From Chloromonas sp. AAM2 (lineage: Eukaryota > Chlorophyta > Chlorophyceae > Chlamydomonadales > Chlamydomonadaceae), in the NCBI GenBank assembly GCA_004335635.1, contig QAXH01005526.1:1-43664 (forward strand): a stretch of 43,664 nt of DNA, given 5' to 3'. Of this stretch, positions 22,601 to 31,500 are shown one piece after another. The notes below the pieces were generated by a model. That model saw only the letters and a program-made list of their open reading frames with translations. It was not told the origin of the DNA and made no database searches. Every line of letters starts with the position of its first letter. The first letter of the stretch is position 1. Position numbers and translations under genes: made by a program.

Positions 22601-25600
22601 AACTGCTGGGCCAACCAGGCAACTGTGGTACAGCGGTACACCGCCATGGGGTAAGCGGTACGCATGCATGTGGTACAGCAGTATGCATGCATTTGACACG
22701 GCGGCTAAGGGAGCAGTACGATTGTTACGTTACCAGGACACACACCCATGTGACTCTGGTATTCCGATTCAGTCGACTGACGAGCACAGTGTTCACGCTG
22801 ACTCGGACCATGTCCCACTCGTCACATACTGTAACCGCCCGCAGCCTACTGTAACCGCAAGATACTGTAACCGCAACCCACTGTAACCGCAACCCACTGT
22901 GACCCTGGAGGCCCCATTTGTGTATGTACTGATCAGGAATATGTGTAGACGTCTGTATGCGTGTGAATGTTGCAGTGCGGCGCTGAGCGCTGCCGGCCAG
23001 CCCCTGGTGTCTCTCTGTGTGTGTATGTACTGATCAGGAATATGTGCAGACGTCTGTATGCGTGTGAATGTTGCAGTGCGGCGCTGAGCGCTGCCGGCCA
23101 GCCCCTGGTGTCTCTCTGTGTGTGTATGTACTGATCAGGAATATGTGCAGACGTCTGTATGCGTGTGAATGTTGCAGTGCGGCGTTGAGCGCTACCGGCC
23201 AGCCCCTGGTGTACTCGCTCTGCTCCTGGGGCGTGGGGCAGCCCTGGCGAGGGTGGGGCCGGCGGGTGGGCGGGAATTCATGGCGCACAAGCGCGGACAT
23301 CAGACCCGCGTGGTGAGTTGAGGGCCGGGAGCCAGGGTCAGCTTGCCAAAATATTGACAAAAGGCCTGCAGCATGTTGGGTCCGGGAGCGAGAGAGTTCG
23401 TTTGCCACAACTTTGATATCAGGCCCACAATGGTGTGTTGAGAAGCGGGAGAGTGAGCCTGTGGCTGTTGCTGTAATCAATACATGGCCTTTGTTTTGGG
23501 AGGATTGCGTGGCAGGGGCAATTCTCATCATCAGCAATGCAGAAAGGACGTTGCACGTACACTGCACCCAGTGACCGAGTGTGTGAGTGTCACACGTGTC
23601 ACTGAAGTGTGGGATTGAAAGAAGAGAGACCAAGCCACAGATACACATGTTTCTTTGTTGTTGCAGGGACAGCTTGATGTACCGTGCCATGCCATGCCAT
23701 GCTGTGCCTTCCCATGCCATGCCACGCCATGCCGTGTCAACTGTGCTGTACTGCAGGGACAGCATCCTGTGGTGCCTGGACACAGTGTTGGGCCTGTCCC
23801 AGTATGCTGGGCCGGGGGGATGGAACGACCCCGACATGCTAGAGGTGTGGCATGATCCTAAATCCCAAACACTAATCCTGAACCCTACACCTAAACCCTA
23901 ATCCAAATACAAACGGGCCTGAAACGATTCAGACATGCTCGAGTTGAGGCATGAAATACCATGCTGTGCATCGGCACATGGGGTGCACATGGGCGCATGG
24001 ATGCACACGACGCATGGATGCACATGGACGCATGGGTGCGCATGGATGCATGGATGCACATGGACGCATGGGTGCGCATGGACGCATGGATGCACATGGA
24101 AAGCATGGGTGCACATGGACGCATGGGTGCACATGGACGCATGGGTGCACATGGACGCATGGGAAAGCGGGTGGGCATAGGCATAGCCATGGCTCTGATT
24201 ACTTCACAAAGTCGGTCCAAGTGTTGTTGTGTGCATCCTCAATGCCAAGTGGGTGACACCCCAGTGCCCATGTTCTCCTCCATGCCACGTGTTCCAAGTC
24301 ATGTGCGCCACGTGCTCTCATCCTCAACGCCACGTGTTACATGCTCATGTGCGCCACGTGCTCTCATCCTCAACGCCACGTGTTACATGCTCATGTGCGC
24401 CACGTGCTCTCATCCTCAACGCCACGTGTTACATGCTCATGTGCGCCACGTGCTCTCATCCTCAACGCCACGTGTTACATGCTCATGTGCGCCACGTGCT
24501 CTCATCCTCAACGCCACGTGTTACATGCTCATGTGTGCCACGTGCTCTCATAGGTTGGCAACGGTGATCTGACTCTGGGCATGCAGCGCGCTCACTTCGC
24601 CCTGTGGGCCCTGGTCAAGGCCCCCCTGCTCATAGGGGCGGACCTGCAGGCGCTGGCCTCCCCCCAGGGCAAGCCTAGCCTGGACATTTTGAGGGTGAGT
24701 CGTGGGGGGCATGGTGTTGATGGCGTGCCTGGACTGGGGTTGGCAGCTGACCAACAAAGCAGCAAGGCATGACGGAAGCTCCTCTCTTTAAATTGGGTAG
24801 ACCTAGGGCTTTTACCCATGGTGGAAGGGCGGGGCTAGCGCCTGCAGGTTAACACAGCATCACGGCACAACAATCAGAACAATAACGTAATGTCGATAGG
24901 TCCTTACCGGCAGTGCTCGGAGTGGCCGAGCAGGGGCTGCACCACACCTCCTTGTAGACAGCCAGGCTCACACTAGAGCGAGTGGTGGGCGGCATAGTGC
25001 TGATAGGTCCTCACCGGCAGTGCTCGGAGTGGCCGAGCAGGGGCTGCACCACACCTCCCTGTGGACAGCCAGGCTCACACTAGAGCGAGTGGTGTGCGGC
25101 ATGGTGCTGATAGGTCCTCACCGGCAGTGCTCGGAGTGGCCGAGCAGGGGCTGCACCACACCTCCTTGTAGACAGCCAGGCTCACACTAGAGCGAGTGGT
25201 GGGCGGCATAGTGCTGATAGGTCCTCACCGGCAGTGCTCGGAGTGGCCGAGCAGGGGCCGCACCACACCCCTCCTTGCTTCCTTCCTTGCTTCCTTTCTT
25301 CCTTTCTTTCTGCCTTCCTTCGTTCCTTTCTTCCTTTCTTCCTTTCTTCCTTTCTTCATCGTTTTTTTGGTTTCCTTCCTCCTGTGGCGCAGGCACGTGA
25401 GGTGATAGCGGTGAGCCAGGACGACCTCGGAGTGGCAGGGGACCTGGTCATGGCTGAGGGGCCGTTACAGGTGAGACGAGCGGTTAACTAACAACCAACA
25501 GTTAACTAGCAACTGACACATTCCTAGCAACTGTACTGTGGGAATGGCTGGAAAACTAGCCACGGTACATCATGACTCTTTCTCGGAGCATTACTTGATG

Positions 25601-26997
25601 TTACATCAGCAGCAGCAAGGCCAGGCAGGCGTGGGCTGCTCTGTGATATCATGATATCTTCTGCAAACTACATATTCGGAATGTAAACATAAGCGTGATT
25701 ATGCAGGTGTGGGCTGCCCCTCTGGTGGGAGGGGCACGTGCAGTGGTGCTGCTGAACCGGGCCCTGGAGGTGCCCGACGAAGAAACGCCCGAGATAACGG
25801 TCACGTGGGAGGCCCTGGGATGGCCCTCAGACGTACAGGTATCATGTTCTGCATGTTCGCGTTGAGTTGACCCTTTTGTGTGCCCCGCTTGCTGATCGTC
25901 AAATGTCCATATGTTTACATGTGTGTATGTACACGTATGTATGGACATACCAGGGCAGCAGTGTTTCCCATAGCGTTGCTTACACATCGACCAGCATCCC
26001 AATAATGGTTGCATGTCAGCTACACTCAATGTTAGCTGTTCGGGAACTTTCATACCATTAATGATAACGTTTGTGTAATTCAGTTCGAGGTGCCAGCTGC
26101 ACCCAGGGTGAGTGGTAGAGCTGTGTCTGGACACCGCCAAAATCATGGTGATTGCTTGTCGGCCGGCTGCAGGCGTCGGTGCGTGACCTGTACAAGGAGA
26201 CTGACCTGGCGATGGGCGTGCAGCAAAGCTTCAGCGCTAGGGTGCCGGGCGGGGACTGTGTGGCACTCAGGATCAAGCCAAGCGCAGCCTACCAAGGTAT
26301 GCAGGCAGCAAGACCGAGTGCTATTTGTCCATGTTCATGTCATGATGAAGTACATTCACAGTTGTCAAGGCCTACCGAGGTACCAAGGCAGCCAACAAGC
26401 ACCTGACACTTGTAGTGGCTAGCCAGGGGTCGAGTGCCTCACTGCCATGTTGATTCCCACTGCAGCTGGCTGAGGACATCTGACAGCAGGATTGAGTTTG
26501 TTTTGTTCTTGATATCTTGCAATCTTGACTTGCTAGATTGAATCATACTCACAGCTGTTTGGTCGACTGCTGACTACCATTCTTTGACTACCATGTTACA
26601 TCCACTGTTTGTCATGACAGGTAAACTTCCACTGTCTGTCATGACAGGTAAACCGCAGCGTTCTGAATGGGCGGCCCTGGCGTGCTCTTGAACTCGTTGT
26701 CAATGGTGCAATTGAAGGGCGCCAGCGAGTCAGTCCTGCGTTGACAACTGATCAGTTTGGTGCCAATTTTGAACTGCAGGTGTCGACAGCTGGCGTCCCT
26801 GGCACGTGGCCAGTGTGTCCGTGGTCGAGGCGCGCACCCGTGCCCAGGAGCAGCTGGGTGATGAAGCGGTCTGGCAGAAGGCCCAGAGAATGCACCAGCG
26901 CAAGCGCATGAAGCGCGCTCGACAGGACCAGCTGGCGCGCAAAACAAGCACCACTGCTAGCAGCAGCAGTGGCGAGGGGCTCACCGATGTTGCCTGA
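19689..26997 (+). CDS. GH27 alpha-galactosidase-family glycoside hydrolase, 13 exons
   Basis: The enzyme would hydrolyse terminal alpha-linked galactose (or GalNAc) by a retaining mechanism. Exons: 19689-19818, 20839-20925, 21432-21534, 22051-22163, 22584-22650, 23178-23312, 23757-23844, 24554-24694, 25393-25470, 25707-25838, 26084-26107, 26173-26296, 26780-26997, all phase-consistent, 479 aa. The N-terminus has a signal-peptide-like core ([17 protein letters not shown]), implying secretion or vacuolar entry. Family landmarks: [11 protein letters not shown] (about 29-39), [18 protein letters not shown] with nucleophile Asp150, SLCSWG (180-185), WRTSADI with acid/base Asp207, [35 protein letters not shown]. 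Oddities: Gly145 replaces the usual Asp before YLK; Ser183 stands where many GH27 enzymes have Glu; a basic tail of about 70 residues follows the beta-sandwich. Starts at 19635 and 19707 are also in frame. A TGTAA at 27662 may be the poly(A) signal. Confidence 0.93.
20691..20838 (+). repeat. 32-bp minisatellite ending in the GH27 exon 2 acceptor
   Basis: Units begin CTGCCCTTACTTTCBTGCAC at 20691, 20723, 20755, 20787 and 20819, exactly 32 bp apart, separated by AAGCCCCCTTTT. The last, partial unit reads CTGCCCTTACTTTCCTGCAG and is the polypyrimidine tract plus 3' splice site of exon 2 (20839). Only the final base differs from the earlier units (CAC versus CAG). Confidence 0.92.
21298..21431 (+). 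repeat. Diverged tandem copy of GH27 exon 3 acceptor and exon start
   Basis: The real junction is GTGCTACAG|ACGCATGGCATGATC at 21432. A copy 95 bp upstream reads GTGCTGCAG|ACATATGGCACGACC at 21337 and continues with recognisable similarity for about 50 nt, including a counterpart of the exon's CACACGGCC stretch. The preceding CTGATCT...CCTAC tract is also duplicated. The copy is intronic and diverged; an in-frame stop shows it is not a functional exon. Confidence 0.8.
21587..21782 (+). repeat. 33-bp repeats after the GH27 exon 3 donor
   Basis: Units containing AGACATCRTGCTGATGYGYC begin at 21653, 21686, 21719 and 21753 (33-34 bp spacing), preceded by looser ATCATGCTGATG units. They lie in intron 3, about 50-250 nt past the donor. 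Confidence 0.8.
22164..22345 (+). repeat. GT-rich tract after the GH27 exon 4 donor
   Basis: The donor GTGGGTG runs straight into about 180 bp made of GGGTGTGGGTGTG-like words and three 15-bp units resembling GTGTGAGTAGGAGGG. The tract contains many potential GT donors, so choice of the exact 5' splice site could be imprecise; 22163|22164 keeps the frame. Confidence 0.75.
22828..22905 (+). repeat. Short tandem repeat with CTGTAACCGC core
   Basis: Five units of about 15-17 bp with the core CTGTAACCGC lie in GH27 intron 5, just before the 101-bp array. They contain repeated TGTAA words but are intronic. Confidence 0.75.
22919..23218 (+). repeat. 101-bp tandem triplication spanning the GH27 exon 6 acceptor
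   Basis: Three copies of a unit run from TGTATGTACTGATCAGGAAT through TGCAG| and about 37 nt of exon 6. The exon-like starts are at 22976, 23077 and 23178, exactly 101 bp apart. Only the third copy continues into the rest of the exon. Copies 1 and 2 break into CTCTCTGTGTGTG, and splicing to either hits TGA within about 20 codons. Copies 1 and 2 are nearly identical (one difference seen), so the event is recent. Copies 1 and 2 encode [10 protein letters not shown], while the functional copy encodes [10 protein letters not shown]. Confidence 0.95.
23985..24170 (+). repeat. 17/18-bp CATGGATGCA-type minisatellite
   Basis: About ten units of the kind GCATGGRTGCACATGGAC lie in GH27 intron 7. They create long but meaningless open frames on both strands. 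Confidence 0.85.
24303..24553 (+). repeat. 46-bp minisatellite ending in the GH27 exon 8 acceptor
   Basis: CACGTGCTCTCAT starts at 24309, 24355, 24401, 24447, 24493 and 24539, exactly 46 bp apart. In the first five units it is followed by CCTCAACGCCACGTGTTACA. In the sixth it is followed by AG|GTTGGC, the real start of exon 8 (24554). Each unit also holds two CACGTG palindromes. Confidence 0.93.
24893..25266 (+). repeat. 107-bp tandem repeat, 3.5 copies, each with a stem-loop
   Basis: Copies start at 24893, 25000, 25107 and 25214 (the last partial), exactly 107 bp apart and nearly identical. Every copy contains TGCTCGG-AGTGG-CCGAGCA, a perfect 7-bp hairpin with a 5-nt loop. The array sits in GH27 intron 8 and is followed by a (CTTC)n tract (about 25265-25370) leading to the exon 9 acceptor. 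Confidence 0.92.
25265..25370 (+). repeat. (CTTC)n pyrimidine tract before GH27 exon 9
   Basis: About 100 nt of CTTCCTTTCTTCC-like sequence make a very long polypyrimidine tract ending about 22 nt before the acceptor GCGCAG|GCACGT at 25393. Confidence 0.85.
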
Positions 26998-28159
26998 TTG
27001 CCCTACCGAGAAATCAGTACAAGCAGCACTGCCGTATGCATGGATATTGCTTGAACGCCTTAGCAGCACTTGCCTCATCAGCACTAACTCCATCTCAATC
27101 ATCTGTACTAACTCAAGAGGACTGCTAGGCTGCTGTGGAAGACATGCACATATACAGGTATAGACGCATTTCATTTATTCAGGTCTCTAATTCAGATGAA
27201 TAATCCAACACGTGCACTAGCCACTGTGGAGGCTTGTGTCTCTTAATGGGTGTTGGTACCAAGGTTCGCACAGCACACCTCTTTCTTCTACCATGGAACT
27301 GCCAATTGATTAGGCCTGTTATGTCAGTTGGCATGCACTGCACTTCACTAAGCAGTCTGTGCGGTTAGATCACGAAGCCACCTTCTTTGGGTCGTTGTAT
27401 TTCTAGCATTTTTTTTTATGCACGTTGTGTGCATGGTTATGAAGGACTTGATATGAAGAATATGGGGAATACTGTCCTAACTGATATGAACTGCGACCCT
27501 GTTTTTGAGTGAAATGAGAAACATGCAAGGCGAACCGTGCCTTAGCAGTGGTTCTGTTTATTTTGTTCGCAATTCATGCTGGGGCACAGGTGCACACTGG
27601 AGATGCAAAGCATGTGTGTATGCGGAAATTCAGCGTATGTACGTGAAAGGCCTGGAAGTTCTGTAAGCGCATGTCTTCAGTTCGTGGTCACGATACCTGA
27701 ACAACCGTCGCACATGTCTGCTGTGCAGTTCTGTTCTTTGAAAGGTAAGAGACCGCTAAAATGCTTGCGTGGCGCCAACCTGGGGCAAGCTTGCCAAGCT
27801 GCTTGCTTTTGTGAATGTGTACGTTCCGTAGGTAGATTACAGCGAATGCTTCAGTCCTTTGCTGTAGTGGCAATCGGCAGCAAACTGGATTGGTCAGTCA
27901 TCTTTCTCTGGCACTACCTGACCGTGCTGAGATCTACTGTTGTGATGAAGGGACAGAGCACATTCTGTGCTTCGCCTGTACTTAGTCCTACTTGCCGGAG
28001 CGGTCCATGCAAGCCTAACTCGCATGTCTAAACTGCACAATGAATTGCCGCGTGATTGGTTTTCACCACCCAAAAAAAGAAAAAAGAAGTTTGCCAGTTC
28101 TGGGACAATTTCCAAGAATGACACTGGAGCCAGTGACCCCGCGATTCACCCTGTATGTG

Positions 28160-28210
<51 letters not shown>

Positions 28211-28526
28211 CGTGTATGTGCTCAGACACACCGGTTCCAGTGCCAATCCCAGGAATTGTCCCAGAACTGGCAAACTTCTTTTTTTCAAGCACATTGCCTG
28301 TCCCACCAACCTGCTGCATTGGTGTTCATCACGATCCATAGATCTCATGCCAAACATTTGACCCATCAGAGATTCCGGCGAACAGGTTGGCATACGTCGT
28401 TGTCACCATTCACTCTTTGGATCGGAAAGTTTGAAAATCGACGGTTGTTTGTTGAAATCTTAGCTTTCTACATCAAGGCTACCGCTGCGGCGCAGGTGAG
28501 TATGCAAAGTGCTTAGGTTCAGTTAC
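26998..28526 (+). other. Intergenic region: GH27 3' UTR, inverted repeat and 5' region of the OPR-like gene
   Basis: There is no gene that I recognise. A 151-codon frame (27576-28031) has no domain and looks incidental. A TGTAA at 27662-27666 fits a chlorophyte poly(A) signal for the GH27 gene. From 28079 to 28286 lies an inverted repeat around a CA microsatellite. A CAG|GTGAGT donor-like site at 28494 follows a short open stretch (about 28400-28494) and could mark a 5' UTR or alternative exon of the next gene. Confidence 0.5.
28079..28286. repeat. Inverted repeat (about 53-bp arms) flanking a (CA)n tract
   Basis: The left arm 28079-28131 begins GAAAAAAGAAGTTTGCCAG; the right arm 28233-28286 ends CTGGCAAACTTCTTTTTTTC. 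The central 30-bp core (AAGTTTGCCAGTTCTGGGAC and flank) is nearly perfect, and the inner ends (ACTGGAGCC / GGTTCCAGT) also pair. The roughly 100-bp loop holds a (CA)n tract at about 28162-28208. The outer ends are A/T runs. The arms are the same family as 2201-2247. It could be a MITE-like or foldback element, or two repeat copies in opposite orientation. Confidence 0.8.
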
Positions 28527-31500
28527 ATGGCCTCAACTGCCATTGCATCGACGGCCATCTCCAGCTCGACCTCTCACCACGCATGCGCAACCGTTAATCC
28601 GCAACCCACCCACATCGCGAGCCATCCAGACCGATGCGCACCACGGCTGCGTTTATATCACGTGCTCAGCCTGCCACTGGGTGGTGATGACAGCCCTCAT
28701 GCACCCAGGCCTTGTTTTTCCTTGAGCAGCAATAACCCATGGGTGACTGCCCATGCACACAGCTGCCCTCATGCTGCCCCGTGGCAACTAAGCCGCCGGA
28801 AACGGGTAGTAGCGCATGCGAGGCGACGCATTGCCAGCCGCAACATCTTTGAGCGAGCCAAGCAGGAGTTGCTGCCAGATGGGAGCCCCAACACAGCATG
28901 GAGACGGCTGCTTATTCGCATCAAAGCAGCGCAGTCCCTCCAAGATCTCACGCGCACATGGACAACACACCACCGCAGTCAGGTGAATGTCATTTACAGC
29001 ACCCCCATGGGGCATCATCCTCACTCGTCACATGGCTCATGTGCGTGCTTCACCACAATACTAACACTCCCGCCCAGAGCACAAGTTGTTATTGCCATCG
29101 ACACTTGCAATTTTGATGCGCCCACCGTTTGAACTCATCAATGGCAAGAGAATGCTGATGTTTCACTTGACACAGACACCAACTTTCACGACCGTTGTCA
29201 CAAGTTGCGAACATGGAAGATACCATTGTGTAGCCCTGTATGCCAGCCTTCAAAGTCTGCGTCAAATGTATACACACATATGAAACCACACAGTGCAACC
29301 ACATATACAACCACATATGCCATGGCACACACCATTTTCCTCAACCTGAGCCCTTAATGACACTCTCTCACTCCTCAAGCCATAAGTGTCACCCCACCCA
29401 TGCGTCTTCACCCACTCCTACACCCAAAAGTATGAACGTGTGATCGCCCTGCAGGTGTGGCAGCCAGTGCATGGCGCTGCTCTGCTGCAGACCGCTGCAC
29501 AGCTGGCATACCCCGCGGCCCTGCTGCTGCCCAACACACTGCAAGTCAACCTACCGGGTTCAGCTGCCAAACAACACCTGCCGGTGGAACAGCAGTTGCC
29601 AGATCCAGCCCAGCAGCACCAGCAGCAAAGGCAGTGGCAGTGGCAGCAGCAACAGGACCAGCAGCACCAGCAGCAGCAGGGGCAGTGGCAGTGGCAGCAA
29701 CAGCAGCAGGGGGGGTGGCAGCAGCAGCAGCAGAACCAGCAGCAACAGCAGCAGCAGGGGCAGTGGCAGCAGCAGCAGCAGGGGCTGTGGCAGCAGCGGC
29801 AGGAGGACCAGCATCAACAGCAGCAGCAGGGGCAGGAGCAGCAGCAGCAGCAGGGCCGGCATGCTGTGGGGCCTAGGCACGCCTCCTCCAGACAAGTCAA
29901 CATGGATGCGTTTCCAACCCAGCAACCTTCCCCCTTGCCTATGTCGTTGGAGCCTGTTCCCGGCGAGTTTCACACTTTGCTTCACCTCGGCGGCAGTCAG
30001 CTGGCAGTTGACTCGGCAGTTATGCGGTTGCTTGATGTTGAGACTGCCTGTCAGCTTCTAGATGCCGCGGTGCGATTTGGAGCCACCATGCCTGCCCCCT
30101 TGCTGCATGCATTGCTGGGGGAAATGCTACGGGATGGCGCTAAGAAAATGACAGCGGCAGATGCGGTTACGCTCACTCATGTGATCACGTGTCTCTCACA
30201 ACTGCTCCCGCCAGGTGCTGCTGCCCAGGCTGCGGTTGCAGGTCACGTGATGGCAGACACTAGAAACGTGCAAAAACACACTTCCCGCGTGACCAGTGCC
30301 ACACTTGTGCCTGTGATGCTGCCGGAGGCTTCCTTAACCGTCTCAGCCAACCATCAGACACAACCACTGCCGTCGCCACCATTGCCCTCATCATCAGCAT
30401 GGCAAACTGGTGGTGATGTCAGCATTCATATGCAGGGCGCTTCAGCCGCGGCACGGCCTTTGAACAGCTCTTGGAACAACCTTGGGCAGGTTGGAGAGGT
30501 TGACCTGAACCTTGGACAAACCGTTTCAAGCCACTCCAGCAGCCCCACACAGCTTGACGCACACCACACACCATCCACCCCCCCATCCGCTCAGTCCTTC
30601 ACACAGCATCCCACACAACAAGTCACACAGCCTGTCACTCAACGCAGAAACCGTTACACCCTGCATCAACACCTACTCACATTTGGTGACCGGCCGCCAC
30701 CCCCATTACGACCCCCAGCCGCTGTTCACTTGCTTGGTGGAATTGAGCCCGTGAGTAGCACGGTGCTCTGGCTTGAGCTACACAGGGCAGCAGCTCTGAT
30801 GGTACAAGGAGAGGCAAGTAGGCCTCCTGCTTGGTCACGTGCTGCCGTGACAATGCCACGTGGTGATGAAGAAACGGCTGGAAGAGTAGCAGGGCATGGC
30901 AGGTTGCAGGGGATCGAGGAAGAAGACAAGGAGGAGGGGGAGGAGGGCGAGGAAGAGGGGGTGGCGGGTGGTTGGGATGGGGCAGTTGAAGGAGTTGGGG
31001 TGGTTGGACGTGTGAGAGGCAAGGGGCCACGTGTGTCAGCTGCTGAGCTGTGTGGGCTGGTGGCTGCACTGGGACAGGCTGGCTGCCTCAGCTGGCAGCT
31101 GCTGCTAGATGTCCAGAACCTGCTGATGCCAGCAGGCCACCAGCACCACCAGCTGCAGCAGCTGCAGCAGCAGAGCCAGCAAGACTTTGACAGTGAACAG
31201 GGCTTGAAGAAAGGGTTAGCTGGCATGCTCGGCGACCATTCCAGCTCTTCACAGCTTCTCAACTGGAGCAATTCATGCAGTCACGTGCCCCCCATGTCTG
31301 ACGCTTGGTGGGCCCTCATGCCGGCCCAAACCCTAACGGCCGATGAGGCAGGCCCTATGAACAACAGCATGGCAGACATGCAGCAAGGCGTTATGCATGC
31401 AACCCCTGTGGCCCATGGGCAGTTGGAGGGACCTAACAACCTATCTCAACCGCCACAACTATCTCAACTGCTCCCTGATAACCGCCTGCCACACCTGTGC

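Noticed and set aside
23034..23837. 267-codon minus-strand open frame opposite GH27 exons 6-7
   Set aside because: It is antisense to well-supported GH27 exons and runs through the 101-bp array; it has no domain and is a shadow frame.
23891..24572. Several 70-200-codon open frames over the CATGGATGCA and 46-bp arrays
   Set aside because: Products are pure tandem-repeat translations within GH27 introns 7, in all frames and on both strands.
27576..28031. 151-codon plus-strand open frame upstream of the OPR-like gene
   Set aside because: No domain, no transit-like start and no phase-compatible splice to the 28527 frame; more likely GH27 3' UTR and spacer.
29560..29985. Minus-strand polyLeu open frame opposite the polyQ tract
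   Set aside because: It is the reverse reading of the CAG repeat inside a long supported plus-strand exon.
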